DNA of 64,000 bases from positions 28,913,201 through 28,977,200 of the forward strand of contig CP099846.1 of NCBI GenBank assembly GCA_030062745.1. Reading direction: 5' to 3'. The notes beneath the pieces were generated by a model. It saw only the letters and a program-made list of their open reading frames with translations. It was not told the origin of the DNA and searched no databases. Every line of letters starts with the position of its first letter. Within the stretch, counting starts at the first letter, position 1. This DNA is from Capitulum mitella (taxonomy: Eukaryota; Arthropoda; Thecostraca; Pollicipedomorpha; Pollicipedidae). Shown piece by piece: positions 34,501 to 44,800 of this stretch. A program made the translations under genes and the position numbers.

Positions 34501-37500
34501 CGAATATAAATTTAACTGTTCGTTTTCCGTGACGACGGTCTGTATGTATCACAGCGTCGACATCGCGCTCGTGGGACCGCTTCTTGTGATAAGTGATCGA
34601 CATCAGACAGCTTTTCGCGGGATGATTTGCAGACGCATCTGTAATGGTTAAACTTTTTCAAACCGTGTGAAAAGTGTCGAGAAGTAACTTACTTTGGTGT
34701 AGTGGCCTTGAAGAAGTGCGCTACCATTTTGTTGCTTCCATGCTCCGTGACGTATGGATTGGGGAAACACATATCTCAAAGTAATTTCATTACTTCGAGC
34801 TGGTGCAACAAAAGTTCCATTCTGCTCTGGAAATTCTCCCTTTTCTCAGGCGTTTGAAGAAACCTTGTGTACTCAGTCGTTACAACGTTACACGCACTCT
34901 TGTCCTTCCGTGGCGGAATTCTTCCTCCCCAGTCGCGTTCCCTTCCATGCGCCAAAACCTCCGTCCGGACCGTTGACCTCCGGACTGCTGCCGTGTTCCG
35001 GCGTGACGTCAGGCGGCCCCGCGAGACGGTGTAAGGTGACGCCTGCTGCCGGCCTGCTCGCCCGCCGTCGAGATTCGGTGAAAAACATCCGGCCTTATCG
35101 CGAGGGGCGTCCGTGCCGCGCAGCGCTCTGCCCCAGCGACGGCAGCGCTCTGCCCCAGCGACGGCAGCGCTCTGCCCCAGCGACGGCAGCGCTCTGCCCC
35201 AGCGACGGCAGCGCTCTGCCCAGCGACGGCAGCGCTCTGCCCAGCGACGGCAGCGCTCTGCCCCAGCGACGGCAGCGCTCTGCCCAGCGACGGCAGCGCT
35301 CTGCCCAGCGACGGCAGCGCTCTGCCCAGCGACGGCAGCGCTCTGCCCCAGCGACGGCAGCGCTCTGCCCCAGCGACGGCAGCGCTCTGCCCAGCGACGG
35401 CAGCGCTCTGCCCCAGCGACGGCAGCGCTCTGCCCCAGCGACGGCAGCCGTGGCGCAGATCGACGACTGCGCCGGAAGGGGAAGGGTGGATGCCGAGTGC
35501 TTTGCTTTCTCGCGGGAGTTTTTTCCCGGTTGCCGATTCCGGGTCCACTTCGGCTGTGGTGCAGGTAGACTGGACGAATGTTTTGGGTGCGACGTGCCAC
35601 TTAGAGGCCATAGGGCTGTCGGGTAACGCAGGTAGGGTGGATGGTAACTCTGCCAGCTGTGGAAAATCTGGACATGAGGATTAAGGAATCTTGGAATGGC
35701 ACTGTCAAATTGACTCTGGCCCTATGGGCCTATGGGCCCCGTGGCCTCTTGGGCCCTACCAACTTTGAAAACGTCCCAAACACCGTGGAAAGTCCTCGCC
35801 TGGCCGGTCAAAATCCGAGCCAACAGCGGAGTCCGCCTGCGCCAGCGCGCTACAATGAAGGGCCTCGGCTTCGAAAGTGCTTTCTCACGGGACCGAGCGT
35901 GCAGCGCCGTGGCACGCAGCCTCGTCGCGTCGTGGCGTGACTGGCAGTCCGCGGCCGACAGCGTTTCAGGGAGGAGAGGGCGTTGTCCTCTGCATTTTGC
36001 AGCCTGATTAGCGGTGGGCGCATGGCGCGCTGTTGCCAAGGGCACCGTTGCTGGCAACAGCCAAGTTATTTGTCGGTGGCAGTAGACCTGATTTGGTCGC
36101 AATGGATGCACCTTCCTCGTCGCCCCTTTCCGCATCTGAAGGCCATTTTCGGTGGTAGAAGGAGTGTTCTGTATTTGGCGATACTGATGCTTGTCATCCA
36201 TTGTAATATGGCCATGGTCTGGAGCAATACGTACAACGTTTGTGTCTTTTTAGAAGTCCAGTTTGGAGATTGCTAAATACCAGGATGTCAAGTGAACAAA
36301 GCAAATAGGAATGCTAGAAATCGAAATGAATTCTGCGGCTCTCACTCCGAAACCCAGAGCACGTATGTGCCCTCTTACTCACAAAACAACAACCCTGAGG
36401 CGGCACCTACGGCCGCTGCTTGCCACTGCGACAAAACGGTAAATCCTAGGTTTGCATTTCTCACGCTTGTTCGGACCGTTGGGCAGTAGCCGCCCGCAAC
36501 CTGCCCGCCTTCGTCCGGGAGGGGACGGGGGGGGGGGCGACAGTCTGGCGCCAGCCAATCCCTGAATCGGCAGTCGCTCGCACGGCTCTGCCTGTCTGCT
36601 CGGACGTCGGTCTCCGGTGGCGATGGTGTCCGGCAGAGGGCCGTGAACGTGGGTAACCCGAGGTCGCCACTTCAGTGGCCTGCTGCGGAGGATGGTGCAG
36701 TAATCTGGAACGGACGCTGCGGTGACGTGGGACTGGTCACACCTTGCATGGATGTTGGGCTGGGCTGGCTGTACCGGGCCACTTTGGGTGTCTTTTTGAT
36801 GTGTCCTTTTAAAGCGGAGAGCAGTGGATTGCTGTTGTCGGATGACGACCGAAATTCCCTGCGAGTTACAGCAGAGGCCTGTAGACGAGACGCAGTCCGT
36901 TCCGGTTCGGACTGTCAGACTCGCCGTTCCGCGGTGTCAGGCTCAGTCTGTCTGGCCAGGCTGGTCAGTGACAGACAAGCGGACTCAGTCCCCCCATTCC
37001 AGTTAAATAAACGAATACGGATACCGGACTGAATGCGAATAATTTGTGTGTTCTCACGCGGTGCAGGCGGGGCTGGCCCGATCATCCGCTTTTTGGAAAG
37101 GGAATATGTTAGCGTTACGAGGAAGTCGTCACGTGCATCGCACACAGCGTCTGCAGTTTTTCTCTCCGGAAACCCGAAAAACATACGACACTCACCAAGG
37201 CTGCTGTCTTAAACCTGATGCGCTCATATGCCATGCGGTTGCTTCGCGACGTTTTGATCGTCTGCACGCGACTTAACTGACATCTACCGGTCGTTTCAGC
37301 TACTTCATCTCCGAGTTCCGGTGCGCGTCGCTGGCATCGGAGACCGACCACTACAGGCAGTTGCTGGTGGTCGACTCGATGCTCTCGTTTCCCTCGGGCC
37401 ATTCGGCCATCTCCAGCTGCACGGCCACGTTCCTGGCGGTGAGCGGACGAGGAGTCGTCCGCCTCGTTGAAACCACCAGCGCCTCTTGGTTTCGTACGGG

Positions 37501-39007
37501 AAAGTGTTTTCCGCGCATATGTCTGGCAATATTACTGACTGTATTGCACTGGCCTTATGACCTTGTCCCTCCTCTGCACTGACCCTGTGATCTCTTCTGT
37601 CCTCTGTACTCACCCTGCGACCCTGTCCGTCCTCTGCACTGACGTTACGACCTCGTCCCCCTGTCCGCCCTCTGCACGGACCCTGTGACCCTTTCCGTCC
37701 TGTGTAGTGGCCCTGTGACCCAGTCCGGCGGCCGCACTGACGCTGTGATTCTGCGCGCCCTCTGCACTAACACTGCGACCCTGTCTGTCCTCTGCACCAG
37801 GTACATCTGACCCGATGACCCTGTGCTGCAGGTGTACCTGGCCAGCCGGACCCGCGGCCGGCGGCGGGCCGTGCTTCGCCTCTGGCTGATGTTTTTCTGC
37901 GCGCTGTACGCCTGCGTGGTCAGCTTCAGTCGCGTCACGGATCACCGACACCACCTGGGCGACGTCCTGGCCGGCATGGCGCTCGGCGTCGCGGCAGGCC
38001 TCCTGCTGGTGAGAGCGCTGGTGACGCCCTGCTGGTGACGCCCCTGACCGGCGTCACACTGCTGGGCAACACTGCAGCCGGTGTTCGCGACAGAGGAGTC
38101 AGCGGAACGAAATACGCATCGAAAGCAAAAACTTGTTTTATAAAAAAGCCCAGCCCAGGGTGGAACATCGAAAAATTGTGTCAAAGGACAGAAAAAAATA
38201 AGACCGCTCAAGCCATCTGGCCGTCCCCTGGGTCTGTTCCGGGTGTGTGGCTCACCTGTAGTGCCGGGTCACGTCAGAAGGGGCATGCGGGCAGACGGGC
38301 TCTCTCGGTTGCGGCAGAACATAGCTCAGGGTGCATGTAGTAGCTCAGGCCTGGGGGTCCACTGGAGGAGAAAAATTGCTGGAGGAGGAGCCAGCCTGCG
38401 AAACAGTTCACATATGTCTTTTTTCGGGCAAGTTCTCATAAAAATATGGGTGGATTCCTATACATGGCACTGATATTCGGACCGGACACCTCGTGTTTCT
38501 TAGTGGGCATGATGCTCATCCTCGTAAGCTAGATAATGTACTTCTCCCAATTAAGCTGAACATCTTGGCCTCCTCCGGAAAGTAGGTAAATTGCACGCCT
38601 TGACTCCTGACATTTGAGTTTAAAAGGTTTATGAAATGGAATGTATTTTCAAATGAAAAATGCGTTTGAATATTTTTTCATGCCTGGTTTAAGTGCTAAT
38701 GGAATGCCAATGGAGCATAAGTGGTGGCGTTGTCCTAGTCTTAATGATATTTGCTGAATGCTGAGTATCTTTGGGGAGTTAGGGACGCCTTATAACATGA
38801 ATATGAATTGTGGGCGATGAAGCAGATATCGTCATGTGTCAGAAATCCGCCCCATTTCGTCGACATGTGAGGTGTATGCGCTGTTTCCAGTGTTATGGCG
38901 CTTGTGAGGAGAAGCTGTTCGGCAAATCCAGCCAGCGGCGTGCACTGATGACGCAGGCCTCGGTCACGTCCAACCGGACCTCGGACACGCAGAACCACCA
39001 GCGTTGA
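31433..39007 (+). CDS. Phospholipid (lipid phosphate) phosphatase, PLPP/wunen family
   Basis: Six exons (31433-31541, 32914-33062, 33752-33969, 37300-37438, 37832-38008, 38891-39007) join in frame with GT-AG introns to give 302 residues, the usual family length. These six-pass membrane enzymes dephosphorylate lipid phosphates such as lysophosphatidate and sphingosine-1-phosphate on the outer or lumenal face. Visible motifs are C1 KCLVSRPRP (132-140), C2 PSGH (190-193) and C3 SR-x5-H-x3-D (238-249). H193 and H245 are the expected catalytic histidines. GFFCRDDSI (53-61) matches the first-loop signature, and NQT (152-154) is a glycosylation sequon in the expected loop. The last exon is the least certain. 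Without it, exon 5 would read on ten codons to a stop at 38036-38038. TTTCAG sits two bases before the ATG, so an upstream non-coding exon is likely. Which PLPP paralogue this is cannot be told. Confidence 0.88.
32914..33062 (+). CDS. PLPP exon 2
   Basis: Acceptor TCCCCGGCAG|CC and donor GTG|GTGAGT. Encodes the rest of helix 1, the GFFCRDDSI loop and helix 2 (residues 37-86). It is very GC-rich. Confidence 0.85.
33641..33760. repeat. Tandem ~66-bp duplication over the exon 3 acceptor
   Basis: 33641-33705 and 33706-33771 are near copies sharing GGTACAGCTGACCG and CTGCCGCCAGATCCTGGTG. The second copy contains the acceptor used (before 33752). The first holds a decoy CCAG|ATCCTGG before 33685. 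Using the decoy would add 67 bases and shift the frame. Confidence 0.8.
33752..33969 (+). CDS. PLPP exon 3
   Basis: Encodes residues 87-158 and two bases of codon 159. It includes helix 3, the C1 phosphatase motif K-x6-RP and the NQT sequon. Donor CACAA|GTGAGAA. Confidence 0.88.
34079..34110. repeat. GA-rich microsatellite in intron 3
   Basis: Run of GAGAGAGAG followed by GGGGGGG and GAGAGA. Confidence 0.85.
35121..35444. repeat. 22/21-bp minisatellite, 15 copies, in PLPP intron 3
   Basis: Fifteen units of CAGCGCTCTGCCCCAGCGAC then GG. Nine are 22 bp, and six lack one C (21 bp). In order the lengths are 22,22,22,22,21,21,22,21,21,21,22,22,21,22,22. Copies are otherwise nearly identical, so expansion was recent. 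Each unit contains CTCTGCCCCAG|C, an acceptor-like motif on the sense strand of the gene. The mixed lengths argue against coding, though long frames are open on both strands. Confidence 0.95.
37300..37438 (+). CDS. PLPP exon 4
   Basis: Acceptor CGTTTCAG|C and donor GCG|GTGAGC. Encodes residues 159-205 with the C2 motif FPSGHSAIS, including catalytic-cycle H193. Confidence 0.9.
37547..37831. repeat. ~30-bp minisatellite running into the exon 5 acceptor
   Basis: About eight units of CCTCTGCACTGACCCTGTGA then CCCTGTCCGT, degenerate. The acceptor of exon 5 (GACCCTGTGCTGCAG|GTG) looks like the last unit of the array, so the array supplies its pyrimidine-rich tract. Confidence 0.8.
37832..38008 (+). 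CDS. PLPP exon 5
   Basis: Encodes residues 206-264 with helix 5, the C3 motif SRVTDHRHHLGD and most of helix 6. Donor CTGCTG|GTGAGAG in phase 0. An unspliced reading would end ten codons later. Confidence 0.88.
38891..39007 (+). CDS. PLPP exon 6 (C-terminal tail), probable
   Basis: Acceptor GCTGTTTCCAG|TG, phase 0, 38 codons and a stop. It encodes the end of helix 6 and a polar cytoplasmic tail ending SNRTSDTQNHQR. It fits the tail length of the family, but the tail is not conserved enough to prove it. Confidence 0.55.
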   Translation, partial: CYGACEEKLFGKSSQRRALMTQASVTSNRTSDTQNHQR

Positions 39008-39049
39008 CGAGGTGTTGTAGCGTTAGCTGGACGCAGTCCAGCAGCCGTG

Positions 39050-39460
39050 CATTGTTGTGGCTTCAGCAACCGGAGAGCCAAGCATCACCGTGACGTCTAC
39101 AGCTAGAGGACCAGGCGCTGCCGTGTCGTCAGTAACCGGAGAACCAGGCGCCGCCGTGTCGTCAGTAACCGGAGAACCAGGCGCCGCCGTGTCGTCAGTA
39201 ACTGGAGAACCAGGCGCCGCCGTGACGTCAGTAGCTGGAGAACCAGGCGCCGCCGTGACGTCAGTAGCTGGAGAACCAGGCACCGCTGTGGCTGCGGCAG
39301 TAGCTGGAGAACCAGGCGCTGCTGTGGGTGCGGCAGTAATCGGAAAACCAGACGCTTGGGTGACGTCGGTAGCCGGAGAACCACACTGAGGTGACGTCGG
39401 TAACTGGAGAACCAGGCGCCGCCGTGGCGTCAGTAACCGGAGAACCAGGCGCCGGTGTGG
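39050..39460. repeat. 33-bp minisatellite just 3' of the phosphatase stop
   Basis: Units near GTGTCGTCAGTAACCGGAGA then ACCAGGCGCCGCC repeat with a period of 33 (later units 30-36). The period is a multiple of three, so both strands stay open and encode short repeats. I see no signal peptide, splice context or homologue to support a real protein. It probably lies in the 3' UTR or just beyond. Confidence 0.85.
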
Positions 39461-41228
39461 CTGCGGCAGCTCTCGGTCCCGCGGCGCGCCATCGGAGGCG
39501 GCTGGCCGGACCCGCGCCGCTGTTGGTGGCCCCGTCCGGGCGATGACGCGACAAAGAGCCGCAGAGCGTCGGACGCCGCCCGCGGGCGACGAGACCGCTG
39601 ACGAGTGACGTCATCCCACGGCGGCGTCACTGGGAGGGCAGAAGTTCGTCGTCGCCTGGTGCCGACGTCGAAGAGGGTCGAGGGCAGCACCGAGTTGGGC
39701 CTCATGGTCTGCACACGTGGGTGCGACCGTTGACTTGGCGATTGAGATTAATTGATGATTGGGTGTAAGGAGGCTGGCGCCCGTTTTCGCAGTGGCTGTG
39801 GTACAGAATTCATCATCAGAGGTTGCATCGTTACGTTGCAGGGACCGGAACGTGCACGTTTCGTGATGTGCGTCCTCTAGGGTACGGAGACCTGGAATTA
39901 CCGTGCACACTGTTTGCATGTGGCTTCGACGAGCGGCTGCTGGGACAGAAACTGACTGCTCATTAGGTGAAGCACCGGTGGGCAGTCCTTTACTATTCCA
40001 GAAATAAACCGACGAAATATTCTCTTTTTCCCCGTTTTGAGTTCCGAATTGCTAACCATCTCAGACTGCGCTGGGTTGCAGCACCTGGTTATAGAAAGGG
40101 AGGAAAAGCGCGTTTCGTAAAAAAAGTTTTTTGTTCATTAAACGTCGTGGCTCAACATTCACTCACATAGACAGCTGCAGAAGTCCGTAAGCTGTGTCAG
40201 GACCGTAGTCGTTTAATTGGTTGACAGGACAGCGCTGTTCAAACATCATACAAACACATCTGTTGTCTGTTACGCACGCATTGCGGATTGGATGGTACGG
40301 GTGTTTTTCTGAAATAGCTGAGAGCTTGTCGCCGTTGAGTTATGCTTGTTCTAAGTGGACGTCGATGCCTTTTTATTGCCACCGCTATTTTCGTTTTCTA
40401 TTACAAATCAAACGGCGTTTACATTTCACTATATCTAGAGGCGCACATAAGCATGTGCATTGTGCGGCTACTGAGACGTGTTTACAGATTTCACAGCACT
40501 CGGAAAACAGTGACATCATATTGTGAACGATATGACAAGGAGACGTGGACGGATTTACCAAAAGACACTCCACTCATTGTTTCCTTCGTCCCTTATCTAC
40601 GTGACGAAATATCACAGGAACGGCTAGACGCGTAACCTGCTCTGCGTTACGTCGACCTGCAACTTCATTTTGTTACATCTTTATCGGCGGGACCTTCCTC
40701 CCTGATGGAACGATAATATGCTGAGTATTCAACCAGACCACGACCAGTGATGGCGTGACCACCGTTTCAAGGTCCCGTAGCCGATATGCGTCTTATCAGC
40801 TGGCAGTGCTGCCAGCAATTAGATTATGCACCAATTAATTGGCCGGGCCGTTTTTTATGGATAGGCGGAATGATAATAAAATGTAATGTAATGTGATGTA
40901 ATGCAGTGTAATGTAATGCGCAGTAAAAATAAAAAAGAACAAAAGCAAAAACAAAAACAACAATATATAATTTGTACCTGATAAATGAAAAGATAGGCAT
41001 AAAGCACGTTTAACCGCTCTGCCATGGCCGCGGAACTACCAGCGATTGATGTTGTATGTAATAATATATAACGACGTGCGACTTAATAAGCTGTAGCATA
41101 TGTACATCACTGGTGTAAAGCCTCCATCGGGAGCGACAATGATGACGTCATCGGCTTGTGGTCCACCGCCACGTGGTCCAGCGATAGCGTCCGGTTCGGC
41201 GTCGTTCCTGGGCGGGGAGACGATGACG
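39461..41228. other. Between genes, no supported gene
   Basis: GC-rich to about 39.65 kb, then AT-rich. AATAAA at 40003-40008 could be a distal poly(A) signal for the phosphatase. A (TAATG)n-like run lies at 40873-40920. Confidence 0.45.
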
Positions 41229-41391
41229 TCAGCGGCGGTTGGTTTCGCTGCCAGGCAGAGCGGTAATGAGGCAGCAGCCCGACGTTTGGCCGCTTGGAGT
41301 GTTGAAGACGATGGTGTCGCCGGTGATGTCGTCGCCGGAGCCGTCCAGTCGCACGCCGCCGAGCGTCCAGTCCACGGTCGCGAAACCATTG
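41229..41391 (-). CDS. Membrane-protein candidate, last exon
   Basis: Acceptor ATCTCGCAG|C. Reads NGFATVDWTLGGVRLDGSGD then DITGDTIVFNTPSGQTSGCC to a TGA at 41229-41231. G/C at almost every third position supports this frame over the alternative that would join in phase with block 2. Confidence 0.4.
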
Positions 41392-44300
41392 CTGCGAGAT
41401 GCGGGAAGCAACTTAGAGATGAGCAGGGGCGCAGTCAGGATTTTCTTAAGAGAGGAAGCTCAGTGTGAACAGAAATCACACGAAGACCGCCTGTCGGGAA
41501 GACGGTGTGTAATGGTTTTCGCAAGACCTGCGGGCCTAATTGGGGGGGGGAAGGGCCGGGCCCCCGGGCCCCCTTGCCTGCGCCTGTGGAGATGAGCTCT
41601 CACTCAGAGACAACTCAACGATCGCACTCAGAAGAGAAGCTCAGCAAGACACTCAGAGAACGGAACTCAGCAGGTGCACTCAGAGAGCAGGTGCACTCAA
41701 CGGGTGCTTTTAGAGAGGTGAACTCAGCCGGCCAGGCAGCAGTAGCGTAGACAGAGGGGGACAGAGCAGTCAACTAGCTCTCCCTTTCTCTCTTATGGCC
41801 AAATGTTTCCAAAAAGCGTCTGGTAGCACGAATGATTTGTGTAAAGACGAAAAAACTTTCAAAATGAAAAAAATATTGTACCTGTCTGAACTTTCAGTCT
41901 TCAGATGTGCTTTTTGATAAGGTCAACTTCCAACGTTTGCAATAAAATGGCAACAGTAGCACCAAGACTTTTTATTTCTACTTTAACTTTAGAAAACTTA
42001 GTTTCGCCACTGCTGACCGAACAGGAAGCTAAATACATTCATTACGATACTGTACACTGTTCAGAAAGTTACACAGTGCAGTACGTTCGCCAACAAAACT
42101 TAACAGGTATCAATGCTCGTCAAAGGACAAGGCAAACTCGCCGGACGCACTGGAATGAAAAATCTGCAGACATACGCCCAACACTCTCGAAGGGAACGCA
42201 GCCACGGAGGGCGTAGGGATGGTGTCAGAAGCGAACCAAAACGATACGCAATACTCACTCGCAGACAACAATTCATGAGAAAGAAAACGAGTCAAAAATG
42301 TCCACATGACAAAGTGCAGGCACTAAAAAGATTCACGGACTGAATGCAACTGCACTGGTATAAGTAGAGAACAAGGCACAAAGGAAAGTGACAGCAACAC
42401 ATCGCAAACCCAATGGATGCTGAATTACTTGGTTGGCGTCACCGTGGTTGTCGCTTTGAAGTTCGTCGGAATGGGGATGCATGAAGTGTCTGAGGACAGG
42501 CGTAGACGAATCGCATTTCCCGTTGAAACGCCACCTGAAGAAAGAAGCCATAATAAAAGCCATTACAAGTCATTGTTTCTCCGCGTATGTTTCCAAGAAG
42601 ATCAGTAAGCCAGCTGAAAGGTACTGTGTCACAAGGCACAGCAAAGATGTCGCCAAGGGGCCCAGGGCAAGCGAAACCCTCACCAAAAGAGAACCTCCTC
42701 GGATTTCGGCAGCTTTATTTTCGAGCTCCTGATTTTCCTTTCATTTTCATCTTTGGTGCACAAAGGACATGTTATATTTTCAGCCCAAGGAAGGTGTCAT
42801 GGCCACCCGGCCCCTCTTTGACTACGCCCCTGCCTAGTCGCCAGACGCAAATCCAATGGGAAGAGGACCTGCGTGAGTCACATGCTTTTGCGATACGTGA
42901 TAAAAAACGGACAAACTATGTGAAGACAGCAATTAACAAGATAGAAAACAAGCGGCCCCCGATTCGCGAATGTAAGAATCCCCTCCGATCCATGCTCCCC
43001 TCAGGGGATCTCTGGATCTACTTATCATAGGCCCGACCCGGCAGTCACACGGTCAGGTGACCGCGCATCAAAGACACCATCAGGTGCTTTCCACCCATAG
43101 TTGGATGGCGTGGCTGCGAGATGCGTGAGTCGAAAAATGTATTCAGATTTGTAGATAAAGTTTGCCTATTCAAAATTTCATGAAATTAAGACAGCTATAT
43201 CTTTCATTTGCTTTTCTGAGGTCTTTACAAAATTGACAGTTACAGGGGGCTATGTTACTGAGCACATCTACCCATGTACAAGTTAAGTACGTTCTCTATT
43301 TCCCTGGGTCGCATCGTGCTATCCAAGCGGCTCTCTGGCTACTGCACTGTTTCAAAAGAATGAATGTTGCACTTCGAGACGAGGGACGATCAGCTGGACA
43401 TAAACTCAAGTTTATAGTTAATAGTTTACAGAGTTCCGGGCGAAGTCACAAGATCGGAAGCCATTGTCACCCAAGCGGGCTACGTACGACGGCACAATGT
43501 TTTGCGCAACGCAAAGTATGGTTTTCGGTGTCTCATCCATCCGCCGACGGTAAAACTTTCGGACAGTTACGGACGACGCACAGTACTGTTTGACCGGACA
43601 AAATGGCGGGACATAAAAATGGCGAATGCCTTTTTGGCGAATGCCGGATGGCGAATGCTGAAGGACGACAATTAAAAATGGCGACTGGCCTAATGGTTCG
43701 TCTTCGCGTTCTGCAACATGTGACCGTCCGTCATTTTAGCACGTCGCCATTTAGCGTTCGCCATCTGGCATTCGCCAAAAAGGCATTCGCCGTTTTAATG
43801 TTTCGTCATTTTACCCCAGTACCGTTTGACCTTCGCGTGAACCGCCTTGAGACCCAAGACATTGCCGTCGGAGTCGGCACCAATGATGAGCGGGCATTCA
43901 ATATGGCCCTCGTACTCTCCGTACCGTTGAACCATGCGTTCTCTTTTCACCGCTGTGGGAATTTCGAGTCGCACTTTTCCGTGCCGGTGGTCACTTGGGC
44001 GCTGCTGTCGCCCGCGGGACCCAGCTGGGATCGAACCCGGGACCTCCCGCCCAGTGACATACTAGCCGTCGCTCACCTCCCACCAGCAGGCCGGTGACGG
44101 TGACCCGGTCGGCGCCGGCCTCCTGCGACAGCACCAGGTCGGCACCGACGGACAACGGGTCGCCATCGCTGGCCGTCGACTGGCACAACGCTGACGCCTG
44201 TGGGAAACACGCACGCAGATGCCGCTGAGCTAGTGTTAAAATATCTGTAAAGTACAAGGCGCATGAAAATATATATAAATATGTATATATATATATAAAA

Positions 44301-44800
44301 TATAATAAAAATATATATAAAAAAGTATAAGGCCTAGACGTTCCTCCCGACCTTTGCAAGGTCCCCATGCATGCTTAAAACCTTTTGCAGAATCTCGTGA
44401 TTTTCTTAAATCAGGTTTTCCGTCACGGATCCTTAGCTGAGTCCCGGGGTGTGTCGGTGCTGGGCATCTCCTCCGCACAGAGTCCACACGCACATGACAC
44501 TCCACTTCGCAAAAATGGGAGACGCACTGCACCCCCTTCAGGTCGAGCCCACGTCTGATACTGCCTGTCCCCGCCCGGTGCCCAGGCGAAGGCCGCGTGC
44601 ATAAGCACCAGCGCAGCGCCGCGCCAAGGCTGCGAGGACCACCTCCCTCGCTCGGCGACCATAGTTACCCCATGGGAAGAGTCTCCTCCGTTCTGCTGCT
44701 CGTAGAGGTACCAGTAGTTGACGCCGCCGAGTCCGACGAGCGAGAGCAGGCCGAGCGAGAGCGCCACGCCCAGGAACGTGTACGAGGCGGGCGAGTCCAT
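41229..44800 (-). CDS. Candidate single-pass membrane protein gene, exons incomplete
   Basis: Three - strand blocks have strong G/C third positions and splice-like edges: 44669-44800, 44077-44197 and 41229-41391. The first gives a start and one hydrophobic helix (FLGVALSLGLLSLVGLGGV, residues 9-27) followed by NYWYLYEQQNGG. The others look like beta-rich extracellular sequence. Block 2 ends in phase 1, whereas block 3's best frame needs phase 2. An exon is therefore missing between them, a boundary is wrong, or an indel is present. A CpG island with two CACGTG sites lies upstream. The family is not recognised. The large intron holds a foldback, a SINE-like block and a short dispersed element. 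Confidence 0.45.
41425..41587 (-). mobile_element. Short dispersed element, copy 2
   Basis: Reverse-orientation copy of 26931-27061, with the shared core GCGAAAACCATTACAC and GACAGGCGGTCTTCGT. Its ends are AGGGGCGCAG and CTGCGCC, a weak terminal inverted repeat. A degenerate run of ACTCAGAGA/CTCAGC units follows at 41590-41730. Confidence 0.6.
43596..43816. mobile_element. 221-bp foldback element with 15-bp target duplication
   Basis: Nearly the whole element is two inverted arms of about 65 bp or more that share AATGCCTTTTTGGCGAATGC, plus ATGGCGAA and GCT. The flanks CAGTACTGTTTGACC (43581-43595) and CAGTACCGTTTGACC (43817-43831) are a 14/15 direct repeat, as expected of a target duplication. 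The arms contain repeated GGCGAATGC. No coding content. Confidence 0.75.
43850..44076 (-). mobile_element. tRNA-derived SINE-like block
   Basis: On the - strand, GGTTCGATCCC (44027-44037) is a perfect pol III B box. It is preceded by GGCTAGTATGTCACTGGG and GCGGGAGGTCCC, which recall a tRNA-Asp with part of the anticodon arm lost. A non-tRNA body of about 180 bases follows. The cloverleaf does not close, so this is not a working tRNA gene. No 3' tail or target duplication was found. Confidence 0.45.
44077..44197 (-). CDS. Membrane-protein candidate, exon 2
   Basis: Acceptor GTTTCCCACAG|GCG. Reads ASALCQSTASDGDPLS then VGADLVLSQEAGADRVTVTG in phase 0. Donor GGAG|GTGAGC. A tRNA-like sequence begins right at the donor. 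Confidence 0.4.
44255..44330. repeat. AT-rich microsatellite
   Basis: Imperfect ATATATAA-type run, about 75 bases. Confidence 0.85.
44669..44800 (-). CDS. Membrane-protein candidate, exon 1
   Basis: ATG (44798-44800) opens 44 codons starting MDSPASYTF and containing the hydrophobic helix. Donor CATGGG|GTAACT. Confidence 0.5.

Noticed and set aside
34754-35626. 290-, 274- and 200-codon frames across 34.75-35.6 kb
   Set aside because: They are products of the 22/21-bp minisatellite and mixed unit lengths would break any conserved repeat. The region is intronic to PLPP.
39023-39389. Silk- or elastin-like repeat proteins on either strand
   Set aside because: The 33-bp period keeps frames open on both strands. 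There is no signal peptide, splice context or homologue.
44020-44090. tRNA-Asp gene
   Set aside because: The B box is perfect, but the anticodon and acceptor stems do not form, so it is at most a SINE head or tRNA relic.
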